Below are positions 49,801 to 60,882 of a stretch of DNA of 64,000 bases, piece by piece (the stretch's first letter is position 1; each line of letters begins with the position of its first letter). This DNA comes from Siphonodentalium dalli. Its lineage: Eukaryota > Mollusca > Scaphopoda > Gadilida > Siphonodentaliidae. Made by a program: the position numbers and the translations under genes. Location: positions 4,751,314 to 4,815,313 of the forward strand of contig CP136068.1 of NCBI GenBank assembly GCA_032622095.1, given 5' to 3'. Below the pieces are notes generated by a model. The model was not told the DNA's origin, made no database searches, and saw nothing but the letters and a program-made list of their open reading frames with translations.

Positions 49801-52758
49801 TGAAAACAGATCGTATATCCGTGTGAAAATGGCGGAGATTTTGGCCATCCAATTTTGAATTTGGGCCCATATGCTTTCCAATAACCAAAGTGTTATTCGG
49901 GTTCGAATCAGATGAAATTTATGTTGTGCAATCTAGGTCAGCGGCAGATCGCAAAACTGAAAACAATTTTTAAATCCGTTGGAAACTAACGGAGTTACGG
50001 GCCCTCAAACTTCGCATTTTGTGCCAGGGTTGATGTTTTCCCAATCCCGTCACCCAATTTCGAGGTAGGGGTGGGGTCACGTCCAAACACTTGAGATCAA
50101 CCTACACATGTTAGGACAACATATACTCACAATACTTATATTTTCCGTCCCGAAACTGCGATTCTTTCCACTCATGATTTTTCCTATTATTATACTTCCA
50201 TGGTGTAACCAAGGAAGTATATTGTTTTTCTACTGCGGCCGTTTTCTGTTTAATTGGAAATACTCAGAAACTAATGGGAGGAGGACCGCGAAATCTCTAG
50301 CGAATGAAGGCATCTAAGGTCTACTAAAAATAATGGTATCCGGATGTTGGTCCAATATCTTTTGACAGAGTTATGGCCCTTTTTCGATTATTTTTCATTA
50401 TTATTATACTGGACACTTTTGCAAACCTTATTACTCGAAAAGTACCAGGAGTAGCACACTAAAACTTGGTACGTATCTTGGGATCAAAGAGTTGTATGCC
50501 ATCGTCGCATAACGAATATTGTCCGCGTTTTCCCCGAGGAGTTATCTCCCTTTATCTGAAAAAATGTTATTTGATTATCTCGGAAATTATAAGGAGCAGA
50601 GCATCGAAAATTGGACTGTATGCACATCTCGATATGCCCTACTGCCCACGGGCATCAGAACTTGTGTCCGCGCTTTCCCTGAGGAGTTACCGCCCATAGT
50701 TGGCAAACCTCTATTTGATTGTACTCTGTTGTCCTCTTGTATCATTCCAGATAACTGCATGTGGTTTTCATAGTCGTGTTGACCGTTGTCAGTTTAGTCA
50801 GAGAAGGAAAATTTGACAGGGTCGGACATATATTTTGACACTGGGGTGGGGGGCAAATTTTTTGAAAAATAAAATTTTGATTGACATTCATATATTTAAG
50901 TTTATGTATTTCCCGAACGAAAACAAACTCATACCGGAAAGGATTTTTGAAATCCGAGAAGAAATGCAAGAGTTACGGGCCCTCAAAGTTTGCAATTTGG
51001 GCCCATGTGCTTGATAACACATCTCCTCCGAAGGTATCGAACATAGGATATCATCTTATACGCCAACGTGTGCGGACGGAAGAGAGCACGCGGTGGGCCA
51101 AATTTGTCCAGTGTCTGTTCATTATTGTGGGTCTGGGGAGGGGTGGTCCGTTGTACCAATTTTTAATTCTTCTCCGAATCAGATGAAACTTGGAATATAA
51201 CATCTCCAACATCAGTCGATCTCGAAATTGAAAGAATTTCGAAAATCCATCGAAAACTGACATAATTGCGGACCCTCAAACTTTGCAATTTTGGACCCAT
51301 GTGCTTGATAACACATCTCCTCCGAAGATATCGAACATAGGATGTCATCTGATACGAAAATACGTACGGACTGAAGAGGGCACGCGGTGGACCAAATTTT
51401 GCCAGTGTCGGTTCAGTATTGTGGGTCAGGGGAGGGGTTGTCCGTGGTACCATTTTTGTTATTCTTCTCCGAATCAGATGAAACTTGGAATGTAACATCT
51501 ACCATATACGTTGATCTCGAAGCTGAAAACAGATCGTAAATCCGTGTGAAAATGGCGGAGATTTTGGCCATCCAATTTTGAATTTGGGCCCATATGCTTT
51601 CCAATAACCAAAGTGTTATTCGGGTTCGAATCAGATGAAATTTATGTTGTGCAATCTAGGTCAGCGGCAGATCGCAAAACTGAAAACAATTTTTAAATCC
51701 GTTGGAAACTAACGGAGTTACGGGCCCTCAAACTTCGCATTTTGTGCCAGGGTTGATGTTTTCCCAATCCCGTCACCCAATTTCGAGGTAGGGGTGGGGT
51801 CACGTCCAAACACTCGAGATCAACCTACACATGTTAGGACAACATATAATCACAATACTTATATTTTCCGTCCCGAAACTGCGATTCTTTCCACTCATGA
51901 TTTTCCCTATTATTATACTTCCATGGTGTAACCAAGGAAGTATATTGTTTTTCTACTGCGGCCGTTTTCTGTTTAATTGGAAATACTCAGAAACTAATGG
52001 GAGGAGGACCGCGAAATCTCTAGCGAATGAAGGCATCTAAGGTCTACTAAAAATAATGGTATCCGGATGTTGGTCCAATATCTTTTGACAGAGTTATGGC
52101 CCTTTTTCGATTATTTTTCATTATTATTATACTGGACACTTTTGCAACCCTTATTACTCGAAAAGTACCAGGAGTAGCACACTAAAACTTGGTACGTATC
52201 TTGGGATCAAAGAGTTGTATGCCATCGTCGCATAACGAATATTGTCCGCGTTTTCCCCGAGGAGTTATCTCCCTTTATCTGAAAAAATGTTATTTGATTA
52301 TCTCGGAAATTATAAGGAGCAGAGCATCGAAAATTGGACTGTATGCACATCTCGATATGCCCTACTGCCCACGGGCATCAGAACTTGTGTCCGCGCTTTC
52401 CCTGAGGAGTTACCGCCCATAGTTGGCAAACCTCTATTTGATTGTACTCTGTTGTCCTCTTGTATCATTCCAGATAACTGCATGTGGTTTTCATAGTCGT
52501 GTTGACCGTTGTCAGTTTAGTCAGAGAAGGAAAATTTGACAGGGTCGGACATATATTTTGACACTGGGGTGGGGGGCAAATTTTTTGAAAAATAAAATTT
52601 TGATTAACATTCATATATTTAAGTTTATGTATTTCCCGAACGAAAACAAACTCATACCGGAAAGGATTTTTGAAATCCGAGAAGAAATGCAAGAGTTACG
52701 GGCCCTCAAAGTTTGCAATTTGGGCCCATGTGCTTGATAACACATCTCCTCCGAAGAT
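43888..52758 (+). repeat. Satellite block C, higher-order dimer of 1723-bp and 1429-bp monomers
   Basis: Hairpin starts at 43888, 45611, 47040, 48763, 50192 and 51915, giving the length series 1723, 1429, 1723, 1429, 1723, then a truncated copy. The repeating unit is therefore a 3152-bp long-short dimer. Short monomers lack one 294-bp core sub-repeat. Linked markers also alternate: short copies have AGAGAGGGAAAA and ATTTTTCCTATT, long copies AGAGAAGGAAAA and ATTTTCCCTATT. Family C has (ATT)3ATA, a B-like head (ACTGGACAC) and an A-like next segment (GTATGCACATCTCG), so it looks mosaic. The last copy ends at spacer 2 and carries private changes (TTGATTAACATTC near 52600, and CCGAAGAT where C normally has CCGAAGGT). 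Confidence 0.96.
46554..46563. other. Deletion junction of the short C monomer
   Basis: The shared motif GGGGAGGGGT, where R1-specific sequence upstream (TGTCTGTTCATTATTGTGGG) passes into R2-specific sequence downstream (TGTCCGTGGTACCATTTTTG). The loss is one 294-bp sub-repeat. The second short monomer has the same junction at 49706-49715, so both copies descend from one event. Confidence 0.85.
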
Positions 52759-52961
52759 TCATATTATGCTACACGCGAAACGGAGATGACTTTTGGGAAA
52801 TCCAGAGTCCAAAACGGATCCAAATCGACCTGTCCCAGAAAAGTCGTTCATTTTGTTTTCACTTTTTGAAAAAGGCTCCAATATTTCAACCAAAACTTTT
52901 GGACATAGAACATTATTTTGTTCTCAGTCAAGTGAAAAGAGCTCTTCAAAATAATTCCGCT

Positions 52962-52991
52962 TATATATATAATATATATTATCTATATATA
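52962..52991. repeat. TA-rich simple tract in spacer 2
   Basis: Counterpart of the spacer 1 tract, identical by eye, lying in a well-conserved part of both spacers. Confidence 0.85.
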
Positions 52992-53514
52992 CGCCAAAAA
53001 ATTGTCACTCCCCTCTCTCCGGCTACCCCATCGCCCGTGGGATGGAACCTACCTCCGATTCGATACACCCGTCTTGCCGCGGGCCAGTCTCTATCCTCTA
53101 CCAGAGAACTGATAGAACGCCCGTCGAATTCCAACAATTGGTATGAGTTCATATCGGAGCCGTTATAAATCAAATAACTTGGATTTTAATATAAACCCAC
53201 CTATTCGTAAATTGTGTACCCCATGGTGTGTGGTAAATTATCATTTTATCGTGTATAGTGTGTCATGAGCTATCTGCGTGCGTGCATTTCACTTTTGTAT
53301 TTTCTTTCGCATCTTCAACGCATTGCATATCATATACAACCAAACAAAATACAAACATTACATTAATTTGATCAAACAAACCTTCGTTGTACGGTGTATA
53401 TTTCTACTAACGTAATGACGACGTATAGCCAATTATTCCATTTGCGATAACAACGATAAACACATAGAAACATGCAAACATCATCATTTTCGTAAGAACA
53501 ATTTGTATATTGTT

Positions 53515-53877
53515 ATAAACCGTAGTATACTGCTGATAGACATTCAATTATTTCCGTCAGTATATGTCTGCTGAATTGGAAATGACTCCTTTTATACTTT
53601 CGCAAAATAAAACACCACTGATAGTTTCGTTCACCGTCATTTAAGTATTGTCAAAAAGCAATCGTGAAACAACCGCTCATTATTCCTACCATAAAGGAAT
53701 CTACTTATAGAGAACGCTCTTTTCTGTCCGATTACGTTCAAACTCTTTGTGTGTTGTTGTTAATCACTCATTATATTCTTCGGACCGAACGTTCATTAAG
53801 CGCGCTTCATGTTATATATGCGAAAACCGACCCACGTGTTTATTGTTTTATATCCGATTCAATAACACATCGACGTT
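53515..53877. other. 363-bp segment present only in spacer 2
   Basis: In spacer 1, TTGTATATTGTT joins TATATTCTAG directly. In spacer 2 the same two flanks are separated by 363 bp. The segment has no terminal repeats or target duplication that I can see, only a short shared GTT at the breakpoints. It could be an insertion here or a deletion from spacer 1. An open frame of 109 codons (53664-53993) begins inside it but runs on into the tRNA-like module, so I do not call a gene. Confidence 0.7.
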
Positions 53878-53895
53878 TATATTCTAGTTATTTAT

Positions 53896-54152
53896 CGAAT
53901 ATAAAAAGCATCTTTACATTATCTTTAGTTTGGTATTATTCGTATTTGATGATTAAAATACACCAAAGCATTTTAAAAATAAAAAATAAATAGTAGATAA
54001 TTTGACGGGATTCGAACTCACGTCGCAATAAAACACAAACTGAAGGTTTGACGCTCTCACCACTCGGCTACGCACTGCGCTGTTAATTTATAAGAACATA
54101 TATTAGGCATATAACTGTGTATATTTAAACTTTATATCCAAACTGATTGAAA
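53896..54152. repeat. Single copy of the 271-bp module in spacer 2
   Basis: Same borders as in spacer 1, from CGAATATAAAAAGCATC to CTGATTGAAAT. It is about 14 bp shorter, mainly from missing AT-rich sequence near 54105, with AAATAGTAGATAA in place of the AAATAAAAAAAGATAA seen in spacer 1. Confidence 0.9.
54003..54082 (-). pseudogene. tRNA-derived SINE-like core, copy 3 (spacer 2)
   Basis: Minus-strand A box TAGCCGAGTGG (54060-54070) and B box GTTCGAATCC (54008-54017). The anticodon-arm region has a four-pair stem CAAA/TTTG around CCTTCAG, which lacks U33. The acceptor stem does not pair. Both promoter boxes are intact in all three copies even though the rest of the spacers has drifted. Confidence 0.72.
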
Positions 54153-54441
54153 TGCGTGACTATATATACCCCTTTCCGCTATACGGGGAACGGGAAAATG
54201 CACCTATTATTCCCACCAAATCCAAACGGGCTAATTAAAGAGCAAGGTAATGCCGTAGCAGGTACATTTGGATATTCCATTCAAGCCACCCCCCCCAAAT
54301 CTTGACCGCTATACTTTAAAAGTAACCTACCCAACGGAGAATGCAAGATGGGGTGGGTTGAGACTTTTGGTAAATTCCACCGAAAATCTAAAGTGCCATT
54401 TTCGAATTTTCAGATGGATCGGTTTACTCGTGACAACGCTA

Positions 54442-54879
54442 TCTACTACATATTTTGGGACTTCTGTCTGTTTGTCTGTTAGGTATGGCCAGGAAAACAG
54501 CCGGACGGATTTCGACGAAACTTGATATCTAGGGATACTTTTGTCCGGGAGTGTTTTTGACCCCGACCTGGTCATGACTTTAAAAATGGTCAATTCAATG
54601 TCAAATCGTGTAAAACGGATGGATTTCCACGAAATTTGATACCTATGGGTACGTTTGTCCGGGGAGTGTTTTGGACCGGTAAAACTGTGTCCCCGACCTG
54701 ACCTTGACCTTTAAAATGGTCAATTCAAGGTCAAATCGCGCCTTTCGACGGGATTTTGATGAAATTGATACCTAGGGATAATTTTGTCGTGGGAATGTTT
54801 TACACGGGTCAAATCGAATCCCCGACCTGACCTTGACCTTCAAAATTGTCAATAGGGAAAACAGCACGGACCCTGCTAG
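54442..54879 (+). mobile_element. Non-autonomous Helitron-like insertion in spacer 2
   Basis: A 438-bp segment starting TCTACTACATATTTTGGG and ending CCCTGCTAG, flanked by A on the left (54441) and T on the right (54880). Spacer 1 keeps the empty site: GACAACGCTA joins TATATCATAAATATG at 39329/39330, and the same bases flank the insertion here. Insertion between A and T without target duplication, a 5' TC and a 3' CTAG are the Helitron signature. A short AGCA/TGCT stem lies at the 3' end, less typical than a longer hairpin set further back. The interior is three GACCTTGACC-type repeats. There is no coding capacity. Confidence 0.75.
54508..54854 (+). repeat. Three tandem 114-130-bp GACCTTGACC-type repeats inside the Helitron-like element
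   Basis: Repeat starts at 54508, 54622 and 54752 (GATTTCGACGAAACTTGAT, GATTTCCACGAAATTTGAT, GATTTTGATGAAATTGAT). Each is followed by CTAGGGAT- or CTATGGGT-like text, TTTTGTCCGGG, CCCCGACCTG and AAAATGGTCAATTCAA or a close variant. They are the inverted relatives of the repeats at 39840-40099 in spacer 1. Confidence 0.85.
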
Positions 54880-55237
54880 TATAATATAAATATTTATACT
54901 TAAGTAGTCTATCACTAACCTAATTGCAGCCCCAAATCCAAACGTGCTAATAAAGATCTAGTTTAATGCAGAAGCATGTACGTCGGTATACTGTAGGTAC
55001 GCCTCCAAGATGTATGCTCAGCGGAGAGCTTGCGTCGGTGGGTTCAGACTTGGCAAATTCCACCACAAACAAATGTGGAAAATTACTTAAAAAATAAAAC
55101 TTTGAGACAAAAATTTGTTGACGTGGTCAGAAGTATCCAGGTGCATCTTTCGAACGATTGTATAAGTTTTAGAGTGGACCGTTTAATCCTGGTAGCGCGT
55201 AACATTGTTAACGGGTGAAATATATTACTCAAATTAA

Positions 55238-55575
55238 TATGATTTGCACCCTTTTGATATATATACAAGCCGATTACTCTATAATCAGACACAACAAATG
55301 TCGTGACCGTTGAACAGGATTTGGGCATCCAGGGGAGCGGTTATAATTAGCCATAACATGTATCCCTACTGAATACAAATGAACCAATTGGCTGGGTGAA
55401 TGGTGACTCAGTTGGTCAGGACCATGATGCATTAGACAGTCATTAATCATCGTGACATAAACCTTTGGAGTATATTTAATATTTAGAAATGTCAATGCAA
55501 GTCCACCATCGGATCATTAAGCACCAATATGAATTCGAATTAAGAGGAATACACATATACGCATAACACTCACAT
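55238..55575. other. Spacer 2 segment with no counterpart in spacer 1
   Basis: After ATATATTACTCAAATT the two spacers diverge, and they converge again only at the GGGATGGGAT run before the terminus. This stretch of about 340 bp holds moderately AT-rich sequence with no repeat, RNA gene or convincing reading frame visible. Confidence 0.6.
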
Positions 55576-55590
55576 GGGATGGGATGGGAT

Positions 55591-55631
55591 ACCATGGAAG
55601 TATATCTGATTCCATGGAATCTGACCTCTAG
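55591..55631 (+). mobile_element. Helitron-like 3' terminus at the right end of spacer 2
   Basis: Identical by eye to the spacer 1 terminus: ACCATGGAAGTAT (55591-55603), GATTCCATGGAATC (55608-55621), CTAG (55628-55631), then T and the ATT tract. Sequence upstream of the GGGATGGGAT run differs completely between the spacers (55238-55575 against 39718-40105). The conserved terminus is therefore joined to two different interiors. Confidence 0.6.
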
Positions 55632-57154
55632 TTATTATTATTATTATACTACAGTATTTTTCAACGCCCAAATCTCGGAATGTATTAGTACTAGAAAACT
55701 CAAGTTTGGTAAGTATGTTGGGGTAAATGAGTTCTATGCCTTTGGCTCATAACGGATATTGTCCGCATTTACCCCGTGGAGTTATCTCCCTTTATATGAA
55801 AAAATGTCATTTTATTATCTCGGAAATTATAAGGAGCAGAGCATCGAAAATTGGACTGTATACACATCTCGATATGCCCTACTGCCCACGGGCTTCAGAA
55901 CTTGTGTCCGCGCTTTCCCTGAGGAGTTACCGCCCATAGTTGGCAAACCTCTATTTGATTGTACTCTGTTGTCCTCTTGTATCATTCCAGATAACTGCAT
56001 GTGGTTTTCATAGTCGTGTTGACCGTTGTCAGTTTAGTCAGAGAAGGAAATTTTGACAGGGTCGGACATATATTTTGACACTGGGGTGGGGGGCAAATTG
56101 TTTGCAAAATAAAATTTTGATTGACATTCATATATTTAAGTTTATGTATTTCCCGAACGAAAACAAACTCATACCGGAAAGGATTTTTGAAATCCGAGAA
56201 GAAATGCAAGAGTTACGGGCCCTCAAAGTTTGCAATTTGGGCCCATGTGCTTGATAACACATCTCCTCCGAAGATGTCGAAGTTTGGATGTCAGCTGATA
56301 CGCCAACGTGTGCGGACGGAAGAGGGCACGCGGTGGGCCAAATTTTGCCAGTGTCGGTTCATTATTGTGGGTCTGGGGAGGGGTGGTCCGTGGTACCAAT
56401 TTTTAATTCTTCTCGGAATCAGATGAAACTTGGAATATAACATCTGCAACATCAGCCGATCTAGAAACTGGACGAATTTCGAAAATCCATCGAAAACTAA
56501 AAGAATCGCGGGCCCTCAAACTTTGCAATTTTGGGCCCATGTGCTTGATAACACATCTCCTCCGAAGATATCGAACATAGGATGTCATCTGATACGAAAA
56601 TGCGTACGGACTGGAGACGGCACGCGGTGGGCCAAATGTTGCCAGTGTCGGTTCATTATTGTGGGTCTGGGGAGGGGTGGTCCGTGGTGCCGAATTTTAA
56701 TTCTTCTCGGAATCAGATGAAACTTAGAATATAACATCTGCAACATCAGCCGATCTCGAAGCTGAAAACAGATCGTAAATACGTTGGGAAATGGCGGAGA
56801 TTTTGGCCGTCCAATTTTATATTTGGGCCCATATGCTTTCCAATAATCAAAGTGTTATCCGTCTCCAAATCAGATGAAATTTACACTATACAATCTATGT
56901 TAGCGGCAGATCGCAAAACTGAAAATAATTTTAAAATCCGTTGGAAACTAACGGAGTTACGGGCCCTCAAACTTCGCATTTTGTGCCAGGGTTGATGTTT
57001 TCCCAATCCCGTCACCCAATTTCGAGGCAGGGGTGGGGTCACGTCCAAACACTTGAGATAAACCTACACATGTCTTGACAACATATACTCACCATACTTC
57101 ACATTTTACGTCCCTAAACTGGGATTCTTTCCACTCATGATTTTCCCTATTATT
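55632..57154 (+). repeat. Chimeric A'/B satellite monomer following spacer 2
   Basis: The body enters directly from spacer 2 at the (ATT)n tract. Its first part is A' (ACTACAG head, AAAACTCAAG, GGGCTTCAG, GGACGAATTTC, CAAATGTTGCC), and its remainder is B (CTTAGAATATAAC, GCTGAAAACAG, CCAATTTTATATTTG, TTAGCGGCAG). The last A'-specific base is near 56709 (TCTCGG, where B has TTCCG) and the first B-specific base is at 56726. The switch therefore lies inside the shared stretch AATCAGATGAAACTT (56710-56725), at the R2 to R3 sub-repeat transition. Confidence 0.93.
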
Positions 57155-57357
57155 ATACTTCCATGGTGTAACCAAGGAAGTATATTGTGTTTCTACTGCG
57201 GCCGTTTTCTGTTTAATTGAAAATACTCAGAAACTAATGGGAGGAGGACCGCGAAATCTCTAGCGAATATAGGCATCTAAGGTCTACTAAAAATAATGGT
57301 ATCCAGATGTTGGTCCAATATCTTTTGACAGAGTTATGGCCCTTTTTCGATTATTTT

Positions 57358-57392
<35 letters not shown>

Positions 57393-59102
57393 CTGGACAC
57401 TTTTGCAACCCTTATTACTCGAAAAGTACCAGGAGTAGCACACTAAATATTGGTACGTATCTTTGGGTCAAAGAGTTGTATGCCATCGTCGCATAAAGAA
57501 TATTTTCCGCGTTTTCTCCGAGGAGTTATCTCCCTTTATCTGAAAAAATGTCATTTTATTATCTCGGAAATTATAAGCAGCAGAGCATCGAAAATTGGAC
57601 CGTATGCACACCTCGATATGCCCTGCTGCCCACGGGCATCAAAACTTGTGTCCGCGCTTTTCCTGAGGAGTTACCGCCCATAAATAGGCAAACCTCTATT
57701 TGATTTACTATGCTGTACTCTCGTATCATTAGAGATAACTGCATTTGGATTTCATAGTCGTGTTGACAGTTGTCAGTTTAGTCTGAAAAAGAAAATTGAA
57801 CAGGGTCGGCCATATATTTTGACGCTGGGGTGGGGGCAAAATTTTCGAAAAAAAAAGGTTTTGATTGACATTCCTCTATTTAAGTATGTTGATTCCCTGA
57901 ACGAAAACAAATCCATACTAGAAAGGATTTTTGAAATCAGAGAAGACATGCAAGAGTTACGGGCCCTCAAACTTTGCAATTTTGGGCCCATGTGCTTGTG
58001 ACCACATCTCCTCCGAAGATATCGAATATAGGATGTCATCTGATACGCCAATATGTGCGGACTGAAGAGGGCACGCGACTGGCCAAATTTTGCCAGTGTC
58101 GGTTCATTATTGTGGGTCTGGGGAGGGGTGGTCCGTGGTACCAATTTTTAATTATTCTCGGAATCAGATGAAACTTGGAATATAACATCTGCAACATCAG
58201 CCGATCTAGAAGCTGGAAGAATTTCGAAAATCCATCGAAAACTAAAAGAATCGCGGGCCCTCAAACTTTGCAATTTTGGGCCCATGTGCTTGATAACACA
58301 TCTCCTCCGAAGAGATCGAACATAGGATGTCATCTGATACGAAAATGCGTACGGACTGAAGACGGCACGCGGTGGGCCAAATTTTGCAAGTGTCGGTTCA
58401 GTATTGTGGGTCTGGGGAGGGGTGGTCAGTGGTACCAATTTTTAATTCTTTTCCGAATCAGATGAAACTTAGAATATAACATCTGCAACATCAGCCGATC
58501 TCGAAGCTGAAAACAGATCGTAAATACGTTGGGAAATGGCGGAGATTTTGGCCGTCCAATTTTATATTTGGGCCCATATGCTTTCCAATAATCAAAGTGT
58601 TATCCGTCTCCAAATCAGATGAAATTTACACTATACAATCTATGTTAGCGGCAGATCGCAAAACTGAAAATAATTTTAAAATCCGTTGGAAACTAACGGA
58701 GTTACGGGCCCTCAAACTTCGCATTTTGTGCCAGGGTTGATGTTTTCCCAATCCCGTCACCCAATTTCGAGGCAGGGGTGGGGTCACGTCCAAACACTTG
58801 AGATAAACCTACACATGTCTTGACAACATATACTCACCATACTTCACATTTTACGTCCCTAAACTGGGATTCTTTCCACTCATGATTTTCCCTATTATTA
58901 TACTTCCATGGTGTAACCAAGGAAGTATATTGTGTTTCTACTGCGGCCGTTTTCTGTTTAATTGAAAATACTCAGAAACTAATGGGAGGAGGACCGCGAA
59001 ATCTCTAGCGAATATAGGCATCTAAGGTCTACTAAAAATAATGGTATCCAGATGTTGGTCCAATATCTTTTGACAGAGTTATGGCCCTTTTTCGATTATT
59101 TT

Positions 59103-59137
<35 letters not shown>

Positions 59138-60847
59138 CTGGACACTTTTGCAACCCTTATTACTCGAAAAGTACCAGGAGTAGCACACTAAATATTGGTA
59201 CGTATCTTTGGGTCAAAGAGTTGTATGCCATCGTCGCATAAAGAATATTTTCCGCGTTTTCTCCGAGGAGTTATCTCCCTTTATCTGAAAAAATGTCATT
59301 TTATTATCTCGGAAATTATAAGCAGCAGAGCATCGAAAATTGGACCGTATGCACACCTCGATATGCCCTGCTGCCCACGGGCATCAAAACTTGTGTCCGC
59401 GCTTTTCCTGAGGAGTTACCGCCCATAAATAGGCAAACCTCTATTTGATTTACTATGCTGTACTCTCGTATCATTAGAGATAACTGCATTTGGATTTCAT
59501 AGTCGTGTTGACAGTTGTCAGTTTAGTCTGAAAAAGAAAATTGAACAGGGTCGGCCATATATTTTGACGCTGGGGTGGGGGCAAAATTTTCGAAAAAAAA
59601 AGGTTTTGATTGACATTCCTCTATTTAAGTATGTTGATTCCCTGAACGAAAACAAATCCATACTAGAAAGGATTTTTGAAATCAGAGAAGACATGCAAGA
59701 GTTACGGGCCCTCAAACTTTGCAATTTTGGGCCCATGTGCTTGTGACCACATCTCCTCCGAAGATATCGAATATAGGATGTCATCTGATACGCCAATATG
59801 TGCGGACTGAAGAGGGCACGCGACTGGCCAAATTTTGCCAGTGTCGGTTCATTATTGTGGGTCTGGGGAGGGGTGGTCCGTGGTACCAATTTTTAATTAT
59901 TCTCGGAATCAGATGAAACTTGGAATATAACATCTGCAACATCAGCCGATCTAGAAGCTGGAAGAATTTCGAAAATCCATCGAAAACTAAAAGAATCGCG
60001 GGCCCTCAAACTTTGCAATTTTGGGCCCATGTGCTTGATAACACATCTCCTCCGAAGAGATCGAACATAGGATGTCATCTGATACGAAAATGCGTACGGA
60101 CTGAAGACGGCACGCGGTGGGCCAAATTTTGCAAGTGTCGGTTCAGTATTGTGGGTCTGGGGAGGGGTGGTCAGTGGTACCAATTTTTAATTCTTTTCCG
60201 AATCAGATGAAACTTAGAATATAACATCTGCAACATCAGCCGATCTCGAAGCTGAAAACAGATCGTAAATACGTTGGGAAATGGCGGAGATTTTGGCCGT
60301 CCAATTTTATATTTGGGCCCATATGCTTTCCAATAATCAAAGTGTTATCCGTCTCCAAATCAGATGAAATTTACACTATACAATCTATGTTAGCGGCAGA
60401 TCGCAAAACTGAAAATAATTTTAAAATCCGTTGGAAACTAACGGAGTTACGGGCCCTCAAACTTCGCATTTTGTGCCAGGGTTGATGTTTTCCCAATCCC
60501 GTCACCCAATTTCGAGGCAGGGGTGGGGTCACGTCCAAACACTTGAGATAAACCTACACATGTCTTGACAACATATACTCACCATACTTCACATTTTACG
60601 TCCCTAAACTGGGATTCTTTCCACTCATGATTTTCCCTATTATTATACTTCCATGGTGTAACCAAGGAAGTATATTGTGTTTCTACTGCGGCCGTTTTCT
60701 GTTTAATTGAAAATACTCAGAAACTAATGGGAGGAGGACCGCGAAATCTCTAGCGAATATAGGCATCTAAGGTCTACTAAAAATAATGGTATCCAGATGT
60801 TGGTCCAATATCTTTTGACAGAGTTATGGCCCTTTTTCGATTATTTT

Positions 60848-60882
<35 letters not shown>

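Larger units (their letters stand above)
52759..55631. other. Spacer 2, non-satellite sequence between block C and the last A'/B block
   Basis: Paralogue of spacer 1 with the same entry point (CCGAAGAT then TCAT) and the same exit (palindrome, CTAG, T, ATT tract). Compared with spacer 1 it has an extra 363 bp at 53515-53877, one copy instead of two of the tRNA-like module (53896-54152), a 438-bp Helitron-like insertion (54442-54879) and a different segment at 55238-55575. The first 260 bp differ from spacer 1 at roughly ten positions by eye. No gene is supported; the open frames at 52713-53168, 53664-53993 and 54268-54525 cross module boundaries or repeats. Confidence 0.9.

Noticed and set aside
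53664-53993. 109-codon frame in the spacer 2-specific segment
   Set aside because: It crosses from the 363-bp segment into the SINE-like module, so its C-terminal part is repeat-derived. No recognised motif.
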